From Flavobacteriia bacterium (GTDB lineage Bacteria; Bacteroidota; Bacteroidia; Flavobacteriales_D; Crocinitomicaceae), in the NCBI GenBank assembly GCA_947490145.1, contig CANLGD010000005.1, forward strand, positions 17,581 through 81,580: 64,000 nt of DNA, written 5' to 3'. Positions 10,656 through 20,039 of the stretch are shown piece after piece. The notes under the pieces were generated by a model that saw nothing but the letters and a program-made list of their open reading frames with translations, was not told the DNA's origin and searched no databases. Both the position numbers and the translations under genes were made by a program. The first letter of the stretch is position 1; every line of letters starts with the position of its first letter.

Positions 10656-13052
10656 TTACTTGGCTAAAATGATTCTTTCAGTAACATGAAAAGCATCATT
10701 GTAAATTTTTACAATGTACATTCCATGGTTTTTATCTGATAAATCAATTGTATCTTTTAAGAATTCTTCTCCTTTATTAATTTCATTTTGGAAAACAATT
10801 CTTCCAGCTTCATCAAAAACTAACACATTTACATTTCCAGTAAAGTTATTTGTTAAATTAAAAACAAATTTTCCATCAGTTGAAGGATTTGGCATTACAG
10901 CAAAAATTGTTTCGTCTACTTTTTGAAGTGAAATGTTTTCACCTTCTTCAATTTTTAAGGCTGTACTACTTCTTGTAGCCTTCAAAGTATAACAAGTTGT
11001 AGCATTAAAAACTCCTCCATAGCCCATAACTTTAATATAATAAGTTGCAACTGGTGCAGCATTATAAGTTACGGCTTCAGAAGTTGTTGTTCCGTTTTGG
11101 CTACTATATAGCAATGTTCCAGCACTATTATATAAATATAAATCGTAATCGGCTGGTAAATTTGTTAAAGTAACTTTGATGTTTTTCAAAGTTGTTGTAT
11201 TTGTAAATTTAAACCAATCTACATCAGTAGCAGTTCCGATTCTTGCAATAACATTCGTATTTGCAGTAATTAACTTTGCAGTTGATAATGTTTCATTTGC
11301 CTCATAAGTATCTGAGCAAGCTGTTGCGGCTGCAGTTGTTGTAAAGTTAGATCCAACTGTGTATGCACTTGCACCTGACGTGCAATTTGTTCTCACTTGG
11401 AAATTATACAAAGTACTTGAAGTTAAACCAGTTAAATTCAATGAATTTGTTGTTGCTGTATAACTAGTCCAAGTTGCTAGCGTAGATTTTTTCACTTGAA
11501 CTGTGTAATTTGTTGCACCTGCTACTGCTGTCCATCCTAAAGTAGCAGTTGTAGCAGCAATTGCACTTGAAGCCAAACCAGTTGGAGCGTTACAAGTTGT
11601 TGGAGTTATTGTCCCTGCAGTGATGTTTACAGTATAATCTTCAACTTCGCCATAAGTGTAAGTTCCACAAGAACTTGTTACCGCAGCATCCATCATTACA
11701 ACTCTCATTCTTGTTGAACCAACAGTTGTTGCAGCAGGAACAGTAAAAGAACCTGTAATTGTTGCAGCACCTGAACCAGAGTAAACTAATTCACCAGCAT
11801 CAACGAAATCTAAATCTTTGTTATAATCGATGTAAACAGCGAAATATTCAGTGTAAGCCGTACTAACAAATCCTGGTTTCAAAGAAATTGTGTTTGTGGA
11901 ACCTGCCACTAAATTAGTTGACAAACTTGTAAAGTTACCATATCCAGCATTAGCGGTTGTTGTATTATTTATGGTGCCAACAGTTACATTATTAATATAT
12001 TCATAAGTAACATTTGTTCCATTTGATGCACAATAAGCAGCTGTTGGCGGAGTTACAACTGTTCCAGCGCCACAACCTTGAGAATTTAATAATGCTGCTC
12101 TAAATCCACCTGTTACAAATAATGCTTGCATTCTAGCTTTTTGACCGGTTGTAAACATATTCATAGCAACATCGTCCACATAATCCATGTAATTCATGTG
12201 CATGTCACCTGAATTTGAGCAAGAAACTTGCGGAAACGTTGGACTTCCATAATTTTCGTCAGCTTGATTTGGTGTATCAGCACACTGATCAGATCCTGTA
12301 CAAGCAGTTCCATCATCTCCCCAAATATGGAAAAGATTTAACCAATGTCCAATTTCATGCGTTGCAGTTCTTCCTTTGTTGTATGGAGCTGTAGCAGTTC
12401 CAGTTGTCCCAAAACAAGTATTAGCAATTACTAAACCATCAGTTGCAGCAGCTCCACCAGGGAATTGCGCATAACCTAAGATTCCAGTTTGAGTTCCTGC
12501 TTTTAAACTTGGTACAACCCAAATATTTAAGTAAGAACTAGTTGGCCATGCAGCATAACCTCCTGTAGAAGTAGATTTTGCATCATCCGTGTTTGCATCA
12601 AAACTTATTTTTGTTGTACTTTGTCTGTTAACTCCAGAATGAGCATTTCCATTAATGTCTCTAGTAGCCAGACAAAAATTTAGTTCACAATCAGCTACTA
12701 AACCTGCGTATACTGAAGGAGTATTTGACCAATCAGTATTCAATTTTCTAAAATCTTTGTTCAAAACATCAATTTGAGATTGAATTTGAGCTAAAGAAAC
12801 GTTTTGTGCAGCAGTATTGTACAATACATGCACAACTACAGGAATGTTAATTACAGCTTTATTCATTCCAACAACTCCACTTTCAATTGCTTGTTGTGTA
12901 AATTGATTGATTTGGTCTAAATTAAATTGTACTGAAGGATTTTGTTGAACTGTTGCAGCATGATGACTCATTGTTGCACATTTTCTCTGTCCAAAGACAG
13001 AACTTACTGATAACAACAGACCAAAGCCTAACGTTAAAATTGTTTTTTTCAT
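10656..13052 (-). CDS. M43-family (pappalysin-like) zinc metalloprotease with GEVED, FN3, PPC-like domains and T9SS sorting tail
   Basis: TATHEIGHWLNLFHIWGDDG (HEXXHXXGXXH), GEVEDYTVNI, FN3-like repeat, pre-peptidase C-terminal-like DTYEANETLSTA, C-terminal MPNPSTDGKF...GMYIVKIY. Start set at MKKTILTLGFGLLLSVSSVFG. Confidence 0.85.
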   Translation of the reverse strand: MKKTILTLGFGLLLSVSSVFGQRKCATMSHHAATVQQNPSVQFNLDQINQFTQQAIESGVVGMNKAVINIPVVVHVLYNTAAQNVSLAQIQSQIDVLNKDFRKLNTDWSNTPSVYAGLVADCELNFCLATRDINGNAHSGVNRQSTTKISFDANTDDAKSTSTGGYAAWPTSSYLNIWVVPSLKAGTQTGILGYAQFPGGAAATDGLVIANTCFGTTGTATAPYNKGRTATHEIGHWLNLFHIWGDDGTACTGSDQCADTPNQADENYGSPTFPQVSCSNSGDMHMNYMDYVDDVAMNMFTTGQKARMQALFVTGGFRAALLNSQGCGAGTVVTPPTAAYCASNGTNVTYEYINNVTVGTINNTTTANAGYGNFTSLSTNLVAGSTNTISLKPGFVSTAYTEYFAVYIDYNKDLDFVDAGELVYSGSGAATITGSFTVPAATTVGSTRMRVVMMDAAVTSSCGTYTYGEVEDYTVNITAGTITPTTCNAPTGLASSAIAATTATLGWTAVAGATNYTVQVKKSTLATWTSYTATTNSLNLTGLTSSTLYNFQVRTNCTSGASAYTVGSNFTTTAAATACSDTYEANETLSTAKLITANTNVIARIGTATDVDWFKFTNTTTLKNIKVTLTNLPADYDLYLYNSAGTLLYSSQNGTTTSEAVTYNAAPVATYYIKVMGYGGVFNATTCYTLKATRSSTALKIEEGENISLQKVDETIFAVMPNPSTDGKFVFNLTNNFTGNVNVLVFDEAGRIVFQNEINKGEEFLKDTIDLSDKNHGMYIVKIYNDAFHVTERIILAK

Positions 13053-13145
13053 AATCTTATTTGCCTTTTGTAGTTTGCAACACAAAAATAAAACATTTAT
13101 CGTACAAAACAAGTATTTCATCAAAAAATTTGTGAAATAATATTA

Positions 13146-13295
13146 CTAAATCCTTTTTTTTGTGGAATATTTAACAGATTGTTTCTTTTGTCCACCTCCA
13201 AAAATAAAAACTAAGTTAAAACTGAAACCAATCAAGCGTTTGTTAACCTCAATTAAATTTGAATAATCAATATTTTCGTTTTGTCTAAAATAAAT
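13146..13295 (-). pseudogene. 3-prime remnant of an outer-membrane beta-barrel-type gene
   Basis: Reverse-strand frame IYFRQNENIDYSNLIEVNKRLIGFSFNLVFIFGGGQKKQSVKYSTKKRI-stop, with no start and a stop directly upstream. Confidence 0.35.
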
Positions 13296-13569
13296 TTATC
13301 TCAACATTAAATAACATTATTTGTAATTTTTCACTTTTTTCGACATCTATATTTAAACATTAAAAATATCCATTCATCTTAGTTTCAATGGATTTTTGTC
13401 TACAAAAAAGCGGTAAAAAAATCAAAATGAATAATTTAAAAAATATTTTTTGTCTAATCCTTTATTTTATTTGCACCAATGCCATAAAAAAGGTAAATTT
13501 GCACAAGTATTAATGCTTATTTAAAATTAATCTAAATAAACAAATAATAAAATTAATTGTTTTAGAATT

Positions 13570-13893
13570 ATGATAACAGTAACGGAAACAGCTAAAAAAC
13601 AAGCACTTCGCTTGATGGAAGACGACGGAAAAAAAGGATATTTTATCCGTGTTGGAGTTGATGGTGGCGGATGCTCAGGCTTGATGTATCAATTAACTTT
13701 TGACAATGAAAATAAAGAGGGTGATAAAGAATTTTTTGACAACGGTATAAAAGTTGTTGTTGACAAAAAATCTTACCTCTATTTGATAGGAACTACACTT
13801 GATTTTTCAGGAGGATTAAACGGAAAAGGTTTTGTTTTTCAAAATCCAAATGCAGGACGAACTTGTGGTTGTGGAGAAAGCTTCTCTTTATGA
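13570..13893 (+). CDS. sufA: HesB/IscA/SufA-type iron-sulfur assembly protein
   Basis: GVDGGGCSGLMYQLTFD and NPNAGRTCGCGESFSL. Confidence 0.85.
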   Translation: MITVTETAKKQALRLMEDDGKKGYFIRVGVDGGGCSGLMYQLTFDNENKEGDKEFFDNGIKVVVDKKSYLYLIGTTLDFSGGLNGKGFVFQNPNAGRTCGCGESFSL

Positions 13894-13910
13894 TTTAGAT
13901 TATTAGACAC

Positions 13911-14010
13911 TTAGATTATTGGATTGTTAGAGGAATTGATTATTTAGAAAAAAATATTGTTCGATTATTATGAGGTCTAACAATCGAAAAATCGAATAAT
14001 CTAACAATCG
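13911..14010. repeat. Imperfect palindrome of GATTATTGGATTGTTAG-type words
   Basis: TTAGATTATTGGATTGTTAGA at 13911 versus TCTAACAATCGAAAAATCGAATAATCTAA at 13976 in inverted orientation. Confidence 0.6.
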
Positions 14011-14023
14011 AAAAATAAAAAAA

Positions 14024-15478
14024 ATGGCAAATTATACAGAAAACGAATTAGCAAAAGACCTAGAAAATCAAGAATATAAATTTGGTTTTGTAACAGATAT
14101 TGAATCAGATCAAGCACCTAAAGGTCTGAACGAAGACATTATTCGTTTTATTTCAGCTAAAAAAGAGGAACCACAATGGTTATTGGATTTTAGATTAAGT
14201 GCTTTTAAAGTTTGGCAAGAAATGACTGAACCGAACTGGGCGCACGTACATTACGAAAAACCAAATTTTCAAGAAATCATATATTATTCTGCTCCAAAGC
14301 AAACAAAAAAATATGAATCTTGGGACGATGTTGAACCAGAAATGAAAGAAACCATGAAAAAATTGGGAATTTCAATGGACGAACAACAACGTTTAACTGG
14401 AACAAACATTGCTGTTGATTTCGTAATGGATTCAGTTTCAGTAGCAACTTCTTTCAAAGCAAAATTATCAGAATTAGGAATAATTTTTTGTTCTTTCTCA
14501 GAAGCAGTAAAAGAACATCCAGAATTAGTAAAAAAATATATGGGCACTGTTGTTCCAACATCAGATAATTTTTATGCTGCTTTGAATAGTGCAGTTTTTA
14601 CTGATGGTTCTTTTTGTTATATTCCTAAAGGTGTTAGATGTCCAATGGAACTTTCTACTTATTTTAGAATAAACGAAGGAGGAACAGGGCAATTTGAAAG
14701 AACATTGGTTGTGGCAGATGCTGGAGCGTACGTTTCTTACCTTGAAGGTTGCACAGCTCCGCAGCGTGATGAGAATCAATTACACGCTGCAGTTGTGGAA
14801 TTAATCGCATTGGATGATGCAGAAATTAAATATTCAACGGTACAAAATTGGTATCCAGGAGATAAAGACGGTAAAGGTGGAATTTTTAATTTCGTAACCA
14901 AAAGAGGTTTATGCGAAAGAAATGCAAAAATTTCTTGGACGCAAGTTGAAACTGGTTCTGCTGTAACTTGGAAATATCCATCCTGTATTTTGAAAGGTGA
15001 TAATTCTGTAGGAGAATTTTATTCTGTTGCAGTTACTAATCACTATCAACAAGCTGATACAGGTACAAAAATGATTCACCTTGGGAAAAACACAAAAAGT
15101 ACGATTGTATCAAAAGGTGTTTCAGCAGGAAAATCAAATAATTCTTATAGAGGTTTGGTGCAAATTCATAAGAATGCTGACAATGCCCGAAATTTCTCTC
15201 AATGTGATTCCTTATTAATGACTGATGAATGTGGAGCACATACTTTTCCTTACATAGAATGTAAAAATAGTTCTGCAAAAATCGAGCACGAAGCAACAAC
15301 TTCCAAAATTGGTGAAGATCAAATTTTCTATTGCAACCAACGCGGAATTAGCACTGAAAAAGCAATTTCGTTAATTGTAAACGGATATTGCAAAGAGGTA
15401 TTGAATCAATTACCAATGGAATTTGCAGTTGAAGCACAAAAATTATTAGCAATTAGTTTAGAAGGATCAGTAGGGTAA
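14024..15478 (+). CDS. sufB: Fe-S cluster assembly protein SufB
   Basis: 484 aa with SufB hallmarks [52 protein letters not shown], and [21 protein letters not shown]. Confidence 0.93.
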   Translation: MANYTENELAKDLENQEYKFGFVTDIESDQAPKGLNEDIIRFISAKKEEPQWLLDFRLSAFKVWQEMTEPNWAHVHYEKPNFQEIIYYSAPKQTKKYESWDDVEPEMKETMKKLGISMDEQQRLTGTNIAVDFVMDSVSVATSFKAKLSELGIIFCSFSEAVKEHPELVKKYMGTVVPTSDNFYAALNSAVFTDGSFCYIPKGVRCPMELSTYFRINEGGTGQFERTLVVADAGAYVSYLEGCTAPQRDENQLHAAVVELIALDDAEIKYSTVQNWYPGDKDGKGGIFNFVTKRGLCERNAKISWTQVETGSAVTWKYPSCILKGDNSVGEFYSVAVTNHYQQADTGTKMIHLGKNTKSTIVSKGVSAGKSNNSYRGLVQIHKNADNARNFSQCDSLLMTDECGAHTFPYIECKNSSAKIEHEATTSKIGEDQIFYCNQRGISTEKAISLIVNGYCKEVLNQLPMEFAVEAQKLLAISLEGSVG

Positions 15479-15482
15479 ATAT

Positions 15483-15550
15483 GATTGCAGATTGGCAAAT
15501 TACAGATTGCTTCGCTAGGATAAAAATTTATCTGAAAGCGAAGCAATCTG
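15483..15550. repeat. Palindromic GATTGCTTCGCT element, left copy flanking the S23 gene
   Basis: CAGATTGCTTCGCT (15503-15516) and AGCGAAGCAATCTG (15537-15550), a perfect 14-bp inverted repeat, with GATAAA/TTTATC inside the loop. Confidence 0.8.
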
Positions 15551-15569
15551 AAAAAAAATATAATTAACA

Positions 15570-15945
15570 ATGGCAACAATAGAAAAATTTGAAGAATTGG
15601 AGGTTTACAAATTAAGTATGGAATTATGCACTGAAATTTACAAGCTTACAAATACTGATAAATTTTCAAAAGATTTTGGATTAAAAGATCAAATTAGAAG
15701 ATGTTCTGTTTCATATCCTTCTAATATTTCTGAAGGATATGAAAGAGACGGGAAAAAATCAATTTTTGTATTTCCTTCAAATTGCGAAAGGTTCATGCGG
15801 AGAATTAAGAACACAATTAAGAATAGCATTTAATTTGGAATATTTAGATGAAAACCAATATGAATCATTAAACGAAAAATATATTTCAACAAGTAAACAA
15901 ATTAAAGGATTTATTAAATATTTAAAAACGTATAAAGGCAAATAA
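15570..15945 (+). pseudogene. S23/IVS-type four-helix-bundle protein, frameshifted in an A6 run
   Basis: ORFs 15570-15833 and 15739-15945 join at the A6 tract (15753-15758) to give ...[80 protein letters not shown], a full four-helix-bundle (S23) family pattern. Confidence 0.75.
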
Positions 15946-15972
15946 AAATGGATTACAAATTGGCAAATTACA

Positions 15973-16041
15973 GATTACAGATTGCTTCGCATTCAAGATG
16001 ATTTAATAGCGAAGCAATCTGTAATCTACCAATCTGCAATC
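15973..16041. repeat. Palindromic GATTGCTTCGC element, right copy flanking the S23 gene
   Basis: GATTACAGATTGCTTCGC (15973-15990) and GCGAAGCAATCTGTAATC (16009-16026), a perfect 18-bp inverted repeat. Confidence 0.8.
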
Positions 16042-16059
16042 TGCAATAACGAAAAGATT

Positions 16060-16824
16060 ATGTTAAAAATAACAAATTTACACGCGTCAATAGACGGAAA
16101 AGAAATTCTTAAAGGATTAAATTTAGAAGTAAAAGCTGGAGAAGTTCACGCAATAATGGGACCAAATGGTGCTGGAAAAAGTACTTTAGCAAATGTTTTA
16201 GCTGGTCGTGATGAATATGAAATTTCTGCTGGTTCAGTCGATTTTGACGGAACAGATTTATTAGATCTATCAACAGAAGACAGAGCAAGAGAAGGCTTAT
16301 TCTTGGCTTTCCAGTACCCTGTTGAGATTCCTGGAGTTTCAAATGTAAACTTCTTGAGAACAGCTATTAATGAAATTCGCGAATACAAAGGTGAAGAAGG
16401 AATTTCTGCTAAAGATTTCATGGCTTTGGTTCGAGAGAAATCTAAAATTGTTGAATTAGATTCAAAATTAGCTTCTCGCTCTGTAAACGAAGGTTTTTCT
16501 GGAGGAGAAAAAAAGAGAAATGAAATATTTCAAATGGCGATGTTAAATCCGAAATTAGCAATTTTAGATGAAACGGATTCTGGACTAGATATTGATGCTT
16601 TACGTATTGTTGCAAATGGAGTAAATACCTTAAAATCAAAAGATAATGCTACAGTTGTCATTACTCACTATCAAAGACTTTTAGATTACATAGTTCCTGA
16701 TTTTGTTCACGTTTTATACGACGGTAGAATTGTGAAAACTGGTCCTAAAGAATTAGCTTTAGAATTAGAAGAAAAAGGTTATGATTGGATCAAAGCTGAG
16801 TTTTCAGAAGTAAAAGCAATATAA
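16060..16824 (+). CDS. sufC: Fe-S cluster assembly ATPase SufC
   Basis: MLKITNLHASIDGKEILKGLNL, Walker A GPNGAGKST, FSGGEKKRNEI signature, LDETDSGLDIDAL. ATG at 16060 chosen. Confidence 0.93.
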   Translation: MLKITNLHASIDGKEILKGLNLEVKAGEVHAIMGPNGAGKSTLANVLAGRDEYEISAGSVDFDGTDLLDLSTEDRAREGLFLAFQYPVEIPGVSNVNFLRTAINEIREYKGEEGISAKDFMALVREKSKIVELDSKLASRSVNEGFSGGEKKRNEIFQMAMLNPKLAILDETDSGLDIDALRIVANGVNTLKSKDNATVVITHYQRLLDYIVPDFVHVLYDGRIVKTGPKELALELEEKGYDWIKAEFSEVKAI

Positions 16825-16833
16825 TTATTGATT

Positions 16834-18117
16834 ATGAGTGAAGCATTAATGGATACTGCATATAAAATTGAATTAAATCATACGAATCAAGATTCGATTT
16901 TTTCCAAAAATTTAATTGAAAAAGCAAAACACGTTTTAGAAACAACTGATTTTCCGACTTCGAGAACTGAGGCTTGGAAATACACACGCGTAGCTAAGAT
17001 TAAAAATAGTCAATTTAAGACCTTAGATTTAGGCCAAAATAAAAAAAACTTAGATTTAAGCAAATACTTAATTGGTGGATTGGAAGGTTCAGTTCTTGTT
17101 TTTGTGAATGGATTTTTCGCTAAAGAAATTTCAAAAATTGAACAGGAAGAAGGTTTAGAAATTTCTCCAATTTCAGAAAGAACAAAATTTTCTGATACTT
17201 TCTTAGGGAATTTAGTTCCCCTCGAAAACGAAATATTTTCTGCAATAAATACTATTTATGCAACTGATGGAGTTTGTGTTCGTATCAAAGAAAAAACAAT
17301 TTTGAAACAAAGTATTCAAGTTATTTATCTTTCTACAGGTGAAAATACGTTTTCAGGAATAAGAAATATTATTTCTTGCGAAAATTTTGCATCAGCTCAT
17401 ATTTCAATGAATTATGTTTCTTTAGATGCAAAAACGTGTTTTACAAGCGCAATTTCTGAAGTTCATCTTGGGACAAATGCAAATTTAACAATTGATAAAA
17501 TTCAAAATGAAGATGCAAGTAATTTCAATATCATTTCTGAATTTGTAAATCAAGGAAAAGATTCAACTTTCACAATAAATACAATTACTTTAGATGGAGG
17601 ATTGGTTCGCAACAATTTAACAATTGAAGTTAATGGTCAAAATTGCGAGACAAATCTTTCTGGAGCATATATTTTAAAAGGAAAACAACACGTTGATAAT
17701 CATACAATTGTTGATCATAAAGTTGCTCATTGTCAATCGAATGAATTGTACAAAGGTGTAATTGATGACAATGCAACTGCAGTTTTTAATGGAAAAGTAT
17801 TTGTTAGAAAAGATGCACAAAAAATCAACGCTTTTCAATCGAACGGAAATGTTTTATTGAGCGATAACGCAACGATCAATTCTAAACCAGAATTAGAAAT
17901 CTATGCAGATGATGTAAAATGTTCTCATGGATCTACAACTGGTCAATTAGATGAAGAAGCAGTTTTTTACCTAAGAGCAAGAGGGATTTCTGAAAAATCT
18001 GCTCGTGCTTTAATGGTTTCAGCTTTTATTGGTGATGTGATTGAAAAAATTGAAAATGAAGCTGTAAAAGATTATATTTTTGAGAAGATTCAAGAGAAGT
18101 TTGGTTGGGAGAAGTAA
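16834..18117 (+). CDS. sufD: Fe-S cluster assembly protein SufD
   Basis: RTEAWKYTRVAKI and KCSHGSTTGQLDEEAVFYLRARGISEKSARALM, SufD hallmarks. Confidence 0.92.
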   Translation: MSEALMDTAYKIELNHTNQDSIFSKNLIEKAKHVLETTDFPTSRTEAWKYTRVAKIKNSQFKTLDLGQNKKNLDLSKYLIGGLEGSVLVFVNGFFAKEISKIEQEEGLEISPISERTKFSDTFLGNLVPLENEIFSAINTIYATDGVCVRIKEKTILKQSIQVIYLSTGENTFSGIRNIISCENFASAHISMNYVSLDAKTCFTSAISEVHLGTNANLTIDKIQNEDASNFNIISEFVNQGKDSTFTINTITLDGGLVRNNLTIEVNGQNCETNLSGAYILKGKQHVDNHTIVDHKVAHCQSNELYKGVIDDNATAVFNGKVFVRKDAQKINAFQSNGNVLLSDNATINSKPELEIYADDVKCSHGSTTGQLDEEAVFYLRARGISEKSARALMVSAFIGDVIEKIENEAVKDYIFEKIQEKFGWEK

Positions 18118-18321
18118 ACAGGATTTTTAAATTATTGGATTGTTAGATTACCAGATTTGGCCCATTTGATAATGTTTTTAGTTTTTTTCTTAAAAATTTT
18201 ACACTAAAAAAATTAGAAACCTTTCAATTCAAATGATTAACTTCCAAATCGGAACCAATAATATTCCAATAATTACTCAATGTTTATCGATTGGTATTCA
18301 AATCCAAAATTAATTGATTAA

Positions 18322-18993
18322 TCAAGAGAAAATCTTTTTTAAAGTCTGAATGAGCTCCTCAAAATTACTTTCATTTAAAACAATTTGGGAATTCAAGTCA
18401 TACTTTTTCAATTCATTTTCAGTCGTTTTTCCCCAAGCAATGATTTTTGTTTTATCAGAAATTTTATTGCTTTTCAAATAAGAATTTACATTACTTGGAC
18501 TTGTGAAAATTAATATATCAAATTCATTTTCAAAAGTAAATGATTCAAATTTAGTCTCGTATAAAACTAGTTTTTGAATCTTTTTTGAATGAATATATTT
18601 TTCAATTGAGCCTTTGCTTTCAGTTGATTTGATAAAACAAATAGAGCGATTATTTAACCATTCATTTAACTCCAAAGAGACTTTTTCTGGATTTCCAGCA
18701 GATTTTCCAGTAAAGGAAACTTCATATCCTTTTGCAACAATGTAACTTGCAGTAGAGTCCCCGATAGAAGCAATTTGTAATTTTGTATCGTGTTTTTGGT
18801 TTAATAAATAATAATCAAAAGCATTTTTACTTCCAAAAAAAACTACTTCTGCTTCAACTAATAAATCTGACTTTATTGCTGAAAATGAAATCAATGATTT
18901 TGAAATTAATTGAACATTATTTTCTGAACAAAAATTTTGTAAAAGTGTTGTTTCACTTGGATTTTTAGAAATAAAAATTGATTTATTTTGCAT
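18322..18993 (-). CDS. hemD: Uroporphyrinogen-III synthase
   Basis: ISKNPSETTLLQNFCSENN, FFGSKNAFDYYL, ILIFTSPSNVNSYL and IAWGKTTENEL, plus position next to hemC. Confidence 0.75.
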   Translation of the reverse strand: MQNKSIFISKNPSETTLLQNFCSENNVQLISKSLISFSAIKSDLLVEAEVVFFGSKNAFDYYLLNQKHDTKLQIASIGDSTASYIVAKGYEVSFTGKSAGNPEKVSLELNEWLNNRSICFIKSTESKGSIEKYIHSKKIQKLVLYETKFESFTFENEFDILIFTSPSNVNSYLKSNKISDKTKIIAWGKTTENELKKYDLNSQIVLNESNFEELIQTLKKIFS

Positions 18994-19009
18994 GAACTTT
19001 ATTTAAAAA

Positions 19010-19900
19010 TCAAAATCGTTGAGACTTTAATTTCTCAACAATATTTTCAGCAGTCAACTCAAAATTATCATTCGTAAAATGAAAAAGAGAAGCACCTTTT
19101 TCCCAAGAATTTGCAAAAGAAACAAAAACTGAATTTTTATTTTCACAATAAACGCCTAAAGGTAATTGACAACCACCATCCATTAAATTCAGAACCTTGC
19201 GTTCAATAAAAATTTGCTTTTCAACAGCTTTATTGTTCATTTTCTGCATGATTTCAAACATGCGATCATCGTTTTCACGAATTTGTAAACCCAAAACTCC
19301 TTGCGCAGGCGCTGGAACAAATTCTTTTGGATTTAAAACTACGACATGAAAATCTGATAAATCCAAGTTCAAACGATCAACGCCAGCTTTTGCAAGTAAG
19401 ATCGCATCATAATGCCGATCCCTTAATTTTTGAATTCTTGTGGGAACATTCCCTCTTAATTCTTTGATTTTCAAATCAGAACGGAAATGAACTACCAAAG
19501 ATTTTCTTCTTGCTGAAGAAGTTCCAATGGATGCTTGATCTTCTAATTTCCAAGGCATTAATTCATCTACACACGTTTTGTTAATCAACAATAATTCTGA
19601 TGGATCTTCTCGTTCGGAAACTGCTGCAATCATTAATCCAGCAGGTGGATTGGTTTCTAAATCTTTATGTGAATGTACCGCTAAATCAATTGTTCCAGCA
19701 AGTAACTCATTCTCAATTTCTTTTGTAAAAAAACCTTTTCCTTCTAATTTATCGAAACTCAAATCTTGAATTGCATCTCCTTGTGTAATGATTATTTTTA
19801 TTTCAACATCACAATCCAGTTTTTCTAATTGATTTTTAACATGATTTGCTTGCCACAAGGCCAAATCACTTCCACGAGATCCGATTATTATTTTTTCCAC
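19010..19900 (-). CDS. hemC: Hydroxymethylbilane synthase (porphobilinogen deaminase)
   Basis: IIGSRGSDLALWQANHVK, GKGFFTKEIENELL, DLAVHSHKDLE, LRGNVPTRIQKL, VPAPAQGVLGLQIRE. Confidence 0.93.
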   Translation of the reverse strand: MEKIIIGSRGSDLALWQANHVKNQLEKLDCDVEIKIIITQGDAIQDLSFDKLEGKGFFTKEIENELLAGTIDLAVHSHKDLETNPPAGLMIAAVSEREDPSELLLINKTCVDELMPWKLEDQASIGTSSARRKSLVVHFRSDLKIKELRGNVPTRIQKLRDRHYDAILLAKAGVDRLNLDLSDFHVVVLNPKEFVPAPAQGVLGLQIRENDDRMFEIMQKMNNKAVEKQIFIERKVLNLMDGGCQLPLGVYCENKNSVFVSFANSWEKGASLFHFTNDNFELTAENIVEKLKSQRF

Positions 19901-20039
19901 CTTATTTAGATTGTTCGATTATTAGATTCTTTGATTGTTAGACTTTGAATGATTTTGAAACACAATTTATTTTGAAAGTCCGAATTTGTAAAATTAAGAA
20001 TTTTATGAAAACACATTTTTGATTCTTAACTCTCTATTT

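Noticed and set aside
15739-15945. ORF 15739-15945 as an independent gene
   Set aside because: Its product is the C-terminal half of the S23 protein that starts at 15570; best explained by a frameshift.
16109-16639. Minus-strand ORFs over sufC
   Set aside because: Antisense to conserved SufC motifs; low-complexity Leu/Gln-rich translations.
18236-18316. Short frame MINFQIGTNNIPIITQCLSIGIQIQN near 18232
   Set aside because: Only about 26 codons with no context; could be a remnant, but there is not enough to support a call.
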